From positions 1 through 6,596 of the forward strand of contig CASBQJ010000535.1 in NCBI GenBank assembly GCA_949127705.1: a DNA stretch of 6,596 nt, in the 5' to 3' direction. Below are positions 1-5,043 of this stretch, one piece after another (position 1 is the first letter of the stretch; each line of letters begins with the position of its first letter). Position numbers and translations under genes: made by a program. The notes under the pieces are model-generated. The model ran no database searches and was not told the DNA's origin. It was given only the letters and a program-made list of their open reading frames with translations. This DNA is from Synechococcales cyanobacterium PMM_0085 (lineage in GTDB: Bacteria; Cyanobacteriota; Cyanobacteriia; Elainellales; Elainellaceae).

Positions 1-2
1 TA

Positions 3-215
3 CTGTTTTCTAGCCCAGAGGTGCCGGCTTACCTACTGCGGTTTTGTGGCCTGCGGCAGTTACAGCTAGGCCGCGTGCAGCAGGGAGATGCGATCGCCTG
101 GGGCCATACCCTGCAATTTGCGGCCTTGCGCAAACAGACCGATGGGCAGTGGGCCATGGTAGAACCCTCTGTCAAAATTTTGGCCAATGTTTTAGAGCGA
201 TCGCTACAGCCATGA
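3..215 (+). CDS. C-terminal end of an unrecognised protein (5' truncated by window edge)
   Basis: The reading frame is open from base 3 to the TGA at 213-215, giving about 70 residues with no stop. A GTG at 21 is in frame, but the frame continues upstream through it, so this is more likely the tail of a longer gene than a small gene of its own. The visible part contains a Gly-Asp-Ala-Ile-Ala-Trp-Gly stretch followed by an alternating hydrophobic/charged segment, which looks like the last beta strands of a globular domain, and then a short helix-like end. I do not recognise the family. The TGA overlaps the ATG of the next gene (ATGA, 212-215), so the two are probably co-transcribed and translationally coupled. 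Two HIP1 octamers (90-97 and 197-204) lie in this segment. Confidence 0.6.
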   Translation: MFSSPEVPAYLLRFCGLRQLQLGRVQQGDAIAWGHTLQFAALRKQTDGQWAMVEPSVKILANVLERSLQP

Positions 216-1267
216 AAGCACCTGCACCGCCTTGTAACCGTTGGGCTGGCTCAAGGGTTTACTCCCTAGCGCTGTTGTCCACGGGGCTGATCGTTTCTAG
301 TGCTCCGGCGGCGGCAGCCAATCAGGTGGGGCTTACCTTCGAGCTGCCGCCCGCTGTTCCTCGCGCCGCACCACCGGTTCCTGCACTAGATGCCGCTGCG
401 CCGCCTGATTCCACCCCTCCAACCACAAGTTCACTCCTCAAAATTCCCGCAGCGGCGATCGCCCCTCCCTTGGGGAAAACCGACGTTAGCCAGCCGTTGC
501 CGCCACCGCCTGAGAACCCCCTGACTGTGACCTTGCCGTCAGAGGTGCAGGCCATGTTTGAAGGAGATGAGCACTCATTAGTGGCGATCGCCATCGGTAG
601 CGCCGAAGGGACTCGCACCCCAGAGGGCCATAAAACGTCTGCCTATTATGGACACATAGACCCCGGCAATGGCGTTTGGAATCTGGGTAGTTTTTCCTAT
701 CAGCATGGGGCAGCGTCACCCGAAGCCGCTGATCAGCAACAGCTGAAGCAACTCCAAGCCCAGGCTCAGCAGCTGTTACAGGCGGCTCAAACTCAAAGCA
801 TCCCCCTTTCGGCCTCAGAAACCTTGAACGGATTAGATTTGGCTAACCAGTCTCCCGCCGCTGCCTTTAGTCGCGGTGGCTATCTCGATCGGTTGCTAGA
901 AGCTCGTCAGATGGGGCTAGCCGCAGAGGAGGCGATCGCCTGGGCGCGTACTCGATCATTCCTAGATCCCGATACGCGTCAGTGGAACGCGCCTGGGCTA
1001 GGAAACACAGTCGAGCGGATCAGTGGCGATCAAGAACGCCGAATGCAGGCGATCGCCCAAGCCATTGCCCAACAAGCCCTAACCGCTAATTGGAGCCAGA
1101 CCCCTCGCCCCCAAGCAGACCCGCCGCTGACACAGCCAATAAATGCTCAGATAGAGGCTCAGATAGTGGCTACTCCGATGTCTACTACTCCGATGTCTAC
1201 CACTCGGATGTCAACCACTCAAGCCGTTGACCAACTCTTGTCGTTGGATTTGCCGCCAGCTCCTTAG
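212..1267 (+). CDS. Exported Pro-rich protein with EGT / GHxDPGNG core, possibly lysozyme-like
   Basis: This encodes 351 residues from ATG 212. The frame is open back to ATG 44, but the 56 extra residues are the previous gene read out of frame, and ATG 212 puts a signal peptide at the N-terminus. That signal has basic residues at 10 and 15, a hydrophobic stretch at 16-30 and an Ala-rich cleavage region near 31-36. Residues 42-103 form a Pro/Ala-rich linker. The probable domain is about 112-290. It has AIGSAEGTRTPEG (127-139), then YYGHIDPGNGVWNLGSFSYQHG (residues 145-166, key H148, D150, N153, N157), a Gln-rich helical stretch (175-196) and a second helical block (215-290). The C-terminal 60 residues are low complexity, with a tandem TPMST repeat. 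The SAEGT core resembles the catalytic-Glu SEGT motif of lambda-R-type endolysins, so a peptidoglycan-related role in the periplasm is possible, but this is inference. I believe homologues occur in other cyanobacteria, annotated hypothetical. It is coupled to the upstream gene by an ATGA overlap. Confidence 0.8.
   Translation: MKAPAPPCNRWAGSRVYSLALLSTGLIVSSAPAAAANQVGLTFELPPAVPRAAPPVPALDAAAPPDSTPPTTSSLLKIPAAAIAPPLGKTDVSQPLPPPPENPLTVTLPSEVQAMFEGDEHSLVAIAIGSAEGTRTPEGHKTSAYYGHIDPGNGVWNLGSFSYQHGAASPEAADQQQLKQLQAQAQQLLQAAQTQSIPLSASETLNGLDLANQSPAAAFSRGGYLDRLLEARQMGLAAEEAIAWARTRSFLDPDTRQWNAPGLGNTVERISGDQERRMQAIAQAIAQQALTANWSQTPRPQADPPLTQPINAQIEAQIVATPMSTTPMSTTRMSTTQAVDQLLSLDLPPAP
1172..1216 (+). repeat. 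15-base tandem repeat, 3 copies, inside the exported-protein gene
   Basis: Three 15-base units (1172-1186, 1187-1201, 1202-1216), based on ACTCCGATGTCTACT, encode TPMST, TPMST and TRMST in frame. The first two differ by one base and the third by a few more. Just upstream, a 12-base unit (GCTCAGATAGAG and GCTCAGATAGTG, 1145-1168) is duplicated and encodes AQIE/AQIV. Both unit lengths are multiples of three, so copy-number change would keep the frame and only lengthen or shorten the C-terminal tail. Confidence 0.9.
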
Positions 1268-1290
1268 AACAGGGCAGGTATTCTTTTGGG

Positions 1291-1318
1291 TTTTCCGTAT
1301 CACTACGGAGAAATTTTT
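1291..1318 (+). terminator. Probable intrinsic terminator of the exported-protein gene
   Basis: TTTTCCGTA (1291-1299) can pair with TACGGAGAA (1304-1312) to give a 9-bp stem with one G-U pair and a TCAC loop. It is followed by ATTTTT. It lies 24 bases after the stop codon at 1265-1267, as expected for a factor-independent terminator. The stem is only moderately GC-rich. Confidence 0.5.
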
Positions 1319-1585
1319 AAAAAATACACATTAATTACTGAATTCGTAGATAGATTTTGCGGTGAGGGCGTTGGGGATGTTAGAGTCAGCTCAGGATTGA
1401 TGAGGATAGTAAAGCCCTGAGAGGATGTTTGCTGTAAGTCTTAAAATTTTTAACGAATTAATTAAAATTTGTTTTTGCTGATTGATTTTCCCCGTGTATT
1501 CCCGCTACAAAACAGATTTTTTAAGCTTGTGTCTGCCACCCTTTCAGTAGTTATCCTTAGTTTCTCCTGCAAATTCCAATCTCCT

Positions 1586-1629
1586 GTAGTGTAAAGAACC
1601 AAATCTTTTAAGATAAGTCTCTACACTAC
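1586..1629 (+). promoter_or_regulatory. Stem-loop upstream of the BON-like gene
   Basis: GTAGTGTA (1586-1593) is exactly complementary to TACACTAC (1622-1629). Nested inside are ATCTT (1603-1607) and AAGAT (1610-1614), and AAAGA (1593-1597) can alternatively pair with TCTTT (1604-1608). It sits 44 bases before ATG 1673 and 9 bases before the possible leader ORF. It could be a 5' UTR structure or a protein-binding site. There is no T-run after it, so it is not an obvious terminator. Confidence 0.45.
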
Positions 1630-1637
1630 TAGTAAGG

Positions 1638-1676
1638 ATGATGCTTACCAAACCCTATTTAGTACTGCAAAGATGA
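1638..1676 (+). CDS. Possible 12-codon leader ORF overlapping the next start codon
   Basis: ATG 1638 (or the adjacent in-frame ATG 1641) opens a frame encoding MMLTKPYLVLQR, ending at TGA 1674-1676. That TGA overlaps the ATG (1673-1675) of the BON-like gene as ATGA. An AAGGA purine run (1634-1638) abuts the first ATG and is 2 bases from the second, which is close for a Shine-Dalgarno. The main gene itself has no good Shine-Dalgarno (only CAAAG before the ATG), so its initiation could depend on ribosomes finishing the leader. The ORF is very short and could be chance. The overlap and the weak downstream ribosome site are the only support. Confidence 0.3.
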   Translation: MMLTKPYLVLQR

Positions 1677-2074
1677 ATTCCCAGTACAATTTGCCTGAGT
1701 CACTTCAAGATATTCATGCGTCACTCACCGCGTCATCGCGTCAAACCAGAACCGCTTCGCTGTTCAGCGGCATCCCTCCGGAGCGAATTGGACTAAAGGG
1801 CGAATATGACTACGACGGTCTGGCTAAACGAGTGGCCAGTGCTATCAATCAGCAATTTAGCGAAAGCGAAACTCAATCCGTCAGAATTCTACAGCGCGGT
1901 GCGGTAGTGGTTTTAGAAGGCAAGGAAAGCAAAGTGGCTTACGCTCATTTGCTGCAAATGGCAGGCATTGCAATGGCAATGGATGGAGCTGTTGGCGTAG
2001 AGGTCAATGCAACGACTGTTTTCCCGCCTTACTCTAGTCAACTTGTTTGTGCCTTGCCGCTAGCCTGCGCTTAA
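1673..2074 (+). CDS. Small BON-like protein of unknown function
   Basis: This encodes 133 residues from ATG 1673 to TAA 2072-2074. The first 40 residues are polar, Ser/Thr/Gln-rich and probably disordered, with no signal peptide. Residues 42-115 resemble a compact alpha/beta unit. It comprises a helix GLAKRVASAINQQF (49-62), then VRILQRGAVVVLEGKES (70-86) with the strand-turn-strand shape and Leu-x-Gly typical of BON domains, then helix KVAYAHLLQMAGIAMAM (87-103) and a closing strand GAVGVEVNATTV (105-116). BON domains bind lipids or small ligands, but no specific residue confirms that here. The C-terminal 17 residues are hydrophobic with two Cys. The gene converges on yajQ with 35 bases between stops. 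It is single-gene apart from the possible leader ORF. The BON assignment is by shape, not a confident match. Confidence 0.75.
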   Translation: MNSQYNLPESLQDIHASLTASSRQTRTASLFSGIPPERIGLKGEYDYDGLAKRVASAINQQFSESETQSVRILQRGAVVVLEGKESKVAYAHLLQMAGIAMAMDGAVGVEVNATTVFPPYSSQLVCALPLACA

Positions 2075-2109
2075 TCGGGACTGGTAGGACGGGTTCAGCT
2101 ACCCTAGAC

Positions 2110-2604
2110 CTAGCGATAATTGGTGAACTGTAGCGCGGCTGGGAACTCTTCTTGCTTCAACCGCTGAATGACCAATTGCAGTTCATCTTTTGATTTCGCA
2201 GCAACCCGGACTGAATCCCCTTGAATCGATGGCTGAATTTTTTTAAATTCATCTCGAATTAACTTAGAGATTTGTTTGGCTAGTTCTGTGCTGAGTCCCT
2301 TTTGCAGCTTAATTTCTTGGCGAACGCGATTGCCGCTGGCGGCTTCAATTTTGCCGTAATCAAAAATCTTCAGCGAGAGATTTCGCTTAGCGGCTTTGGT
2401 TTGCAAAACCGTGTGAATTGCTTGCAGTGTAAACTCGCTGTCGCTACTAATCGTAATCGTGTCTTCACCCAGTTCAAGGGTTGTTTTGGTGTCTTTGAGG
2501 TCATAGCGGCTAATCACTTCTCGCTCTGTTTGATCCAAAGCGTTAACGAGTTCTTGCCGATCAAAATCACTAACAACATCGAAGGAGAAGGAGGAGGAGG
2601 CCAT
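2110..2604 (-). CDS. yajQ: YajQ family nucleotide-binding protein (UPF0234)
   Basis: This encodes 164 residues, the normal YajQ length (about 160). The start ATG (2602-2604) gives MASSSFSFDVVSDFDRQELV, matching the family N-terminus, in which SFD(I/V)VSxxDxQE is conserved. The family features follow in order: REVISRYDLKD (28-38), the LSLKIFDYGKIEAASG segment (76-91), EIKLQKGLSTELAKQISKLI (97-116), SIQGDSVRVAAKSKDELQ (126-143) and the final FPAALQFTNYR. YajQ has two ferredoxin-like subdomains and is cytoplasmic. Some members bind cyclic di-GMP and others have been linked to nucleic-acid or tRNA binding, so the ligand here is unproven. It lies 27 bases after the MAPEG gene on the same strand, probably in one transcript. 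No Shine-Dalgarno precedes the ATG. The first codons lie opposite a homopurine run (2581-2600). No clear terminator follows the stop. Confidence 0.95.
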   Translation of the reverse strand: MASSSFSFDVVSDFDRQELVNALDQTEREVISRYDLKDTKTTLELGEDTITISSDSEFTLQAIHTVLQTKAAKRNLSLKIFDYGKIEAASGNRVRQEIKLQKGLSTELAKQISKLIRDEFKKIQPSIQGDSVRVAAKSKDELQLVIQRLKQEEFPAALQFTNYR

Positions 2605-2631
2605 GAGAATGAAGGGGTGAGGGACTAGAAA

Positions 2632-3060
2632 TTACGCGTTGCCCACCGCCAGTAGGCTAAAGGCAATCAGCGTGGCTGTAGTGGCAGAACCCACGCCAAA
2701 CATTAGCGATCGCCCAATGGGGATATCTAAAATATAGAACACGGAGTAAAAAAACCGAGCAATTATATGGGCGATCGCGGCGATCACGACCCAGCTACTG
2801 GTGGGCTGTGTGACGTAGGCCATGAGGGCGGCGATCGCAAAGATTGAGAAGGACTCAAACGAATTTTGGTGTGCCCAGGTCGCCCGCTGCGCATAGGCAG
2901 GCAGCTGGTCAAACAGCGCCCGTGGAGCCGATACGTCATAGCCCACTTGCATGCGACCATAGGCTACAGCCCCAAACGGGACATAGACCATGACAGCGGC
3001 GGCGGCAATACAGTAGAGCAATGTCGCAGGCACCGATAGCTGTTGCAAAACCGTCATCAT
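2632..3060 (-). CDS. MAPEG family integral membrane protein
   Basis: This encodes 142 residues from ATG 3058-3060, or 141 from the adjacent ATG 3055-3057. The frame continues to a TTG at 3148-3150, but that codon lies inside a transcription terminator hairpin and the added 30 residues are hydrophilic and unlike the family, so I reject it. About four membrane segments are visible: 11-33, 68-85, 88-110 and 115-139. The MAPEG signature is the stretch RATWAHQNSFESFSIF (59-74), with Arg59, His64, Asn66, Glu69 and Phe71 as family-type positions. Eukaryotic MAPEG members are glutathione transferases or eicosanoid enzymes, and bacterial ones of this type are mostly uncharacterised, so activity is not assigned. 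AAGG lies about 14 bases before the ATG, which is too far to be a good ribosome site. The 5' leader is a 17-base tandem duplication. yajQ follows after 27 bases. Confidence 0.85.
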   Translation of the reverse strand: MMTVLQQLSVPATLLYCIAAAAVMVYVPFGAVAYGRMQVGYDVSAPRALFDQLPAYAQRATWAHQNSFESFSIFAIAALMAYVTQPTSSWVVIAAIAHIIARFFYSVFYILDIPIGRSLMFGVGSATTATLIAFSLLAVGNA

Positions 3061-3061
3061 T

Positions 3062-3095
3062 GTTTTTATTACTGCCTTGTTTTTACTACTGTCTT
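3062..3095 (-). repeat. 17-base tandem duplication abutting the MAPEG start codon
   Basis: On the plus strand, GTTTTTATTACTGCCTT (3062-3078) is followed directly by GTTTTTACTACTGTCTT (3079-3095), differing at two positions. On the coding strand each unit begins AAGRCAG and ends in an A-rich run. The last unit ends one base before the ATG, so the only purine-rich candidate ribosome site (AAGG) belongs to the duplicated unit. Confidence 0.9.
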
Positions 3096-3120
3096 TACGG
3101 CGCAGTCCTAACTCTAGAAA

Positions 3121-3159
3121 ATTAAAACGTCGATCGTTGTGATCCAACAATCGACGTTT
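3121..3159 (-). terminator. Strong intrinsic terminator after the DprA-like gene
   Basis: AAACGTCGAT (3125-3134) pairs perfectly with ATCGACGTTT (3150-3159). After one mismatch, GTTG (3136-3139) pairs with CAAC (3145-3148) around a 5-base loop. Read on the minus strand the stem runs straight into TTTTAATTTTC, the expected U-rich tail. It lies about 78 bases beyond the stop codon of the DprA-like gene (3237-3239) and separates that gene from the MAPEG-yajQ pair. Confidence 0.8.
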
Positions 3160-3163
3160 GCAG

Positions 3164-3219
3164 GCAACTTAGCCAGAAACCAGATGTGCGAGCAACCTGG
3201 CCAGAAACCAGATGTGCGA
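3164..3219. repeat. 28-base tandem duplication in the 3' region of the DprA-like gene
   Basis: Two adjacent 28-base units (3164-3191 and 3192-3219) both read GCAAC..., then share a 20-base core AGAAACCAGATGTGCGA preceded by GCC, and differ at only two positions (3169/3197 and 3171/3199). A decayed third start (GCAGTTTAGG) follows at 3220. The block lies between the stop codon and the terminator, so it would be in the 3' untranslated RNA of the minus-strand gene. No reading frame is involved. Confidence 0.9.
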
Positions 3220-3236
3220 GCAGTTTAGGTCAAAGA

Positions 3237-3740
3237 CTAATCAAAATAGAACAGCGTTACAAGCTTCCGCTGATCTTCTGCCTCATGGCAGGTCTTTAAT
3301 AGCGTGGCGCTATCGTGAAAGGCAAAACAAATCAGCTGCTGGCACCGCGAAATAATTTCTTGATTACAAACAGAACTAGCGTCTGCTAGAGCCATATGAT
3401 CATTAGCAGGATTTTCAACCAGATGCATCACTTGCTCTAGCTGCTCCTGCGATTCGCGGGGCTGTCGCGCCAGACTTTGGGGTAAAATCACAGTCAACAA
3501 ATTTGGGTCAGCTCGCATGGCACCCCGAATCGCAGCTGAATTGGCTCCCGTTGCACCTGAGGTTAACAGACGGTTGCCAGATAGAACCAGAGCATAGCTC
3601 ATAAGTTCAATCAGATGCTGATGGGTAATGGGCACATGACGAGATCCCAACAAGGCAATCCGCTTCGATCCAGTTTGCTGAATCGTCGCTAGTTCCTGTA
3701 AGAACTCATCCACTTTGGGTAGATCAACCGATTGGCTCAA
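3237..3740 (-). CDS. Stand-alone DprA/SLOG-like Rossmann protein
   Basis: This encodes 167 residues from a TTG at 3738-3740. No ATG exists between the upstream in-frame stop (3777-3779) and residue 47, so the start must be this TTG or the GTG at 3711-3713 (Val10). I prefer TTG because MSQSVDLPKVDEF is the N-terminus I associate with cyanobacterial relatives. The fold resembles the DprA/Smf Rossmann (SLOG) core: KRIALLGSRHVP (26-37) as the first strand and phosphate loop, GNRLLTSGATGANSAAIRGAM (55-75) matching the DprA SG-x-A-x-G-ID-x-x-AH region, and LLTVILPQSL (81-90). A late strand QQLICFAFHD (134-143) follows. It lacks the N-terminal SAM and C-terminal winged-helix parts of true DprA, which is about 300-370 residues. 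Such proteins are sometimes annotated DNA recombination-mediator protein A. A role in DNA uptake is unproven, and nucleotide or ligand binding is the safer call. A long hairpin precedes it and a strong terminator follows. Confidence 0.85.
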   Translation of the reverse strand: MSQSVDLPKVDEFLQELATIQQTGSKRIALLGSRHVPITHQHLIELMSYALVLSGNRLLTSGATGANSAAIRGAMRADPNLLTVILPQSLARQPRESQEQLEQVMHLVENPANDHMALADASSVCNQEIISRCQQLICFAFHDSATLLKTCHEAEDQRKLVTLFYFD

Positions 3741-3767
3741 AGCAGGGTACGGTTCGGGCTTAACAAC

Positions 3768-3824
3768 CCAGCCATTCTAGCAGGTGTGTGGGGTTGAGAA
3801 CGCATTTGCTAGAGAGATGGCTGG
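3768..3824 (-). promoter_or_regulatory. Long imperfect inverted repeat upstream of the DprA-like gene
   Basis: CCAGCCAT (3768-3775) pairs with ATGGCTGG (3817-3824), and directly inside it TCTAGCA (3776-3782) pairs with TGCTAGA (3807-3813). This gives 15 paired bases interrupted only by a 3-base bulge (GAG, 3814-3816), with a 24-base G/T-rich loop. It ends 27 bases before the TTG start on the minus strand. No T-run follows on either side, so a leader-RNA structure, operator or small palindromic element is more likely than a terminator. Confidence 0.6.
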
Positions 3825-3843
3825 AATTAATTTGGGGTTACTG

Positions 3844-3856
3844 ACCTTTTAAAGGT
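3844..3856. promoter_or_regulatory. 13-base palindrome after the hydrolase gene
   Basis: ACCTTTTAAAGGT is a perfect inverted repeat about a central T. It lies 14 bases downstream of the hydrolase stop codon (3870-3872) on the minus strand, in the gap leading to the DprA-like gene. It could be a protein-binding site. It has no U-rich tail and is short enough to arise by chance. Confidence 0.25.
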
Positions 3857-3869
3857 TTGAGGGCACGCG

Positions 3870-4811
3870 TCAGGGGATAGACTGCCGCAGGAAATGGAGC
3901 AATTCTCGGTTGACGGTTTGGGGCACTTCTTGCTGAATCCAATGGCCACAGTTGGGCACCAGCATTAGTTTAAAGGGCGCAGATACTAGCGGCTCAATGT
4001 GGTCTGTGAGGGCGTGACTTAGAAAATTGTCTTCTTCTCCCCACAGCACTAAGGTGGGCACGGTCACAAGATCGGGCGATCGCCCCCATTGCTTGAATAC
4101 GGCTTGGGGAGAGAACATTTGGCGGTAGTAGTTAAGGGCGGCGGTCAACACCCCCGGCTTTTCGAGCGCGGCTTGGTAAATGTCGGCATCTTGCGCAGAA
4201 AAGGCACCTTTACGCACCGATTGCCCCTGGAACACATTGCGGACAAAGGTCGGCAGGTTTTGGCGAATCAGCCACTCCGGTAGGGCAGGCACCTGAAAGG
4301 CCAGCATGTACCAACTGCGGCGCAGCTGATCTAGGTTGCGCGTCAGTTCTTGAGAGAGCCGATGGGGATGGGGCGCATTCAGAATAGCCAGCCGATGCAA
4401 ATGCTGAGGGAAATGTTGAGCCAGGTGCCAGGCGATCGCCCCACCCCAGTCATGGCCGACAACATGCGCCTTGAGGTATCCCAGGCTGGCCATTAGCCCC
4501 CGGATATCGGCACTGAGGGTATCTAGGTCATAACCACTGTCTGGCTTGTCAGAATCGTTGTAGCCCCGCAGATCAGGCACAACCACCTTAAAATGTTTTG
4601 CCAGCGCCGGAATTTGATGCCGCCACGAATACCAAAACTCGGGAAACCCGTGCAGGAGAATGACTAGCTCCCCTTCGCCTTGCGTCACACAGTGGAGCCG
4701 AATCCGATTGGTTTCGATGAAGTGATGCTGCCATCTAGAGATTAATGCGGCCATAGGAGTGAAGTGCAGGGCGATCAGGCGTTTCTCCATCATAATCATA
4801 CGAGATCGCAT
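3870..4811 (-). CDS. Alpha/beta hydrolase, epoxide-hydrolase type
   Basis: This encodes 313 residues from ATG 4809-4811. Other in-frame ATGs follow (residues 5, 7, 8, 20), and the conserved domain begins only near residue 26, so the start is uncertain. GAGGGG 12 bases upstream weakly favours the first. Domain order is HGFPEFWYSWR (54-64, oxyanion HGxP), DLRGYNDSDKP (80-90), GHDWGG (119-124, nucleophile D121), the cap, WGEEDNFL (257-264, acid probably D261) and NCGHW (287-291, catalytic H290). The cap holds SWYMLAFQVP (Y168) and LNYYR (Y229), which line up with the two epoxide-opening tyrosines of soluble epoxide hydrolases. With the DWGG nucleophile, this favours epoxide hydrolase over haloacetate dehalogenase. 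There is no signal peptide, so it is a cytoplasmic enzyme, hydrolysing epoxides to diols. Substrate unknown. It is divergent from ndk and probably monocistronic. Confidence 0.92.
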   Translation of the reverse strand: MRSRMIMMEKRLIALHFTPMAALISRWQHHFIETNRIRLHCVTQGEGELVILLHGFPEFWYSWRHQIPALAKHFKVVVPDLRGYNDSDKPDSGYDLDTLSADIRGLMASLGYLKAHVVGHDWGGAIAWHLAQHFPQHLHRLAILNAPHPHRLSQELTRNLDQLRRSWYMLAFQVPALPEWLIRQNLPTFVRNVFQGQSVRKGAFSAQDADIYQAALEKPGVLTAALNYYRQMFSPQAVFKQWGRSPDLVTVPTLVLWGEEDNFLSHALTDHIEPLVSAPFKLMLVPNCGHWIQQEVPQTVNRELLHFLRQSIP

Positions 4812-4994
4812 TGCTGAAAATAGCCCCTCAGGCTCTAGCTCGATCCCCTGGCAACATCATCACCGCACTTTACAAACGCTCACATTTTTCTGACCATGGA
4901 AAAGGCGCTTGGAATCTATAGCAGGTGTCGTAGACTTGCGTGGGGGTGATCAACTCCAAACGTCTAGCCTTAAATCGGCGTCCGTTCAATCAAT

Positions 4995-5024
4995 TTTGAA
5001 CTCATTTGAACTCATTTGAACTCA
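4995..5024 (+). repeat. ndk: Three perfect 10-base tandem repeats in the ndk leader
   Basis: TTTGAACTCA occurs three times in succession without a mismatch (4995-5004, 5005-5014, 5015-5024), ending 6 bases before the ndk ribosome site. GTTCAA just upstream (4984-4989) is complementary to the TTGAAC in each copy, so the leader RNA could form any of three alternative hairpins. The 10-base period is also close to one DNA helical turn. Confidence 0.95.
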
Positions 5025-5030
5025 GTAGTT

Positions 5031-5035
5031 AGGAG
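5031..5035 (+). promoter_or_regulatory. ndk: Ribosome binding site that fixes the ndk GTG start
   Basis: AGGAG lies 8 bases before GTG 5044. It is the best Shine-Dalgarno in the window and shows that this GTG, not a downstream codon, starts ndk. Confidence 0.8.
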
Positions 5036-5043
5036 CAACAATC

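Larger units (their letters stand above)
1268..1672. other. 405-base AT-rich non-coding region
   Basis: No credible protein of gene length is present on either strand. From the left it holds the probable terminator, then an AT-rich stretch with a self-complementary patch around 1440-1472 (AAATTTT and AAAATTT separated by GAATTAA-type sequence). It ends with the stem-loop at 1586-1629 and the possible leader ORF at 1638-1676. A promoter for the BON-like gene should lie here. TAAGAT at 1609-1614 is a possible -10 hexamer, but I see no matching -35, so I do not annotate a promoter. Confidence 0.6.

Noticed and set aside
44..211. N-terminal extension of the exported protein to ATG 44
   Set aside because: It overlaps the upstream gene's real frame, and its 56 residues are not signal-like. 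ATG 212 gives a clean signal peptide and an ATGA overlap.
322..719. Two minus-strand open frames inside the exported-protein gene
   Set aside because: They are antisense shadows of a GC-rich Pro/Ala coding region, with low-complexity translations and no recognisable features.
2083..2104. Terminator between the BON-like gene and yajQ (GGTAG/CTACC)
   Set aside because: The stem is only 5 bp with an 11-base loop, and no T-run follows on either strand.
2581..2600. Homopurine run at the yajQ start as a triplex or regulatory element
   Set aside because: It is explained by Ser/Phe codons of the yajQ N-terminus, so there is no independent evidence.
2302..2628. Plus-strand open frame of 108 codons opposite yajQ
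   Set aside because: It is antisense to a clearly recognised, full-length yajQ. The translation has no family features.
3164..3219. CRISPR-like array
   Set aside because: Units are directly adjacent with no spacers, and there are only two copies. The same holds for the other tandem blocks.
4089..4283. Plus-strand open frame opposite the hydrolase
   Set aside because: It is a short shadow of a hydrolase with complete catalytic residues.
4822..4834. Hairpin AGCC/GGCT covering the hydrolase ribosome site
   Set aside because: The stem is only 4 bp and the hydrolase start codon is uncertain, so it is not worth a feature.
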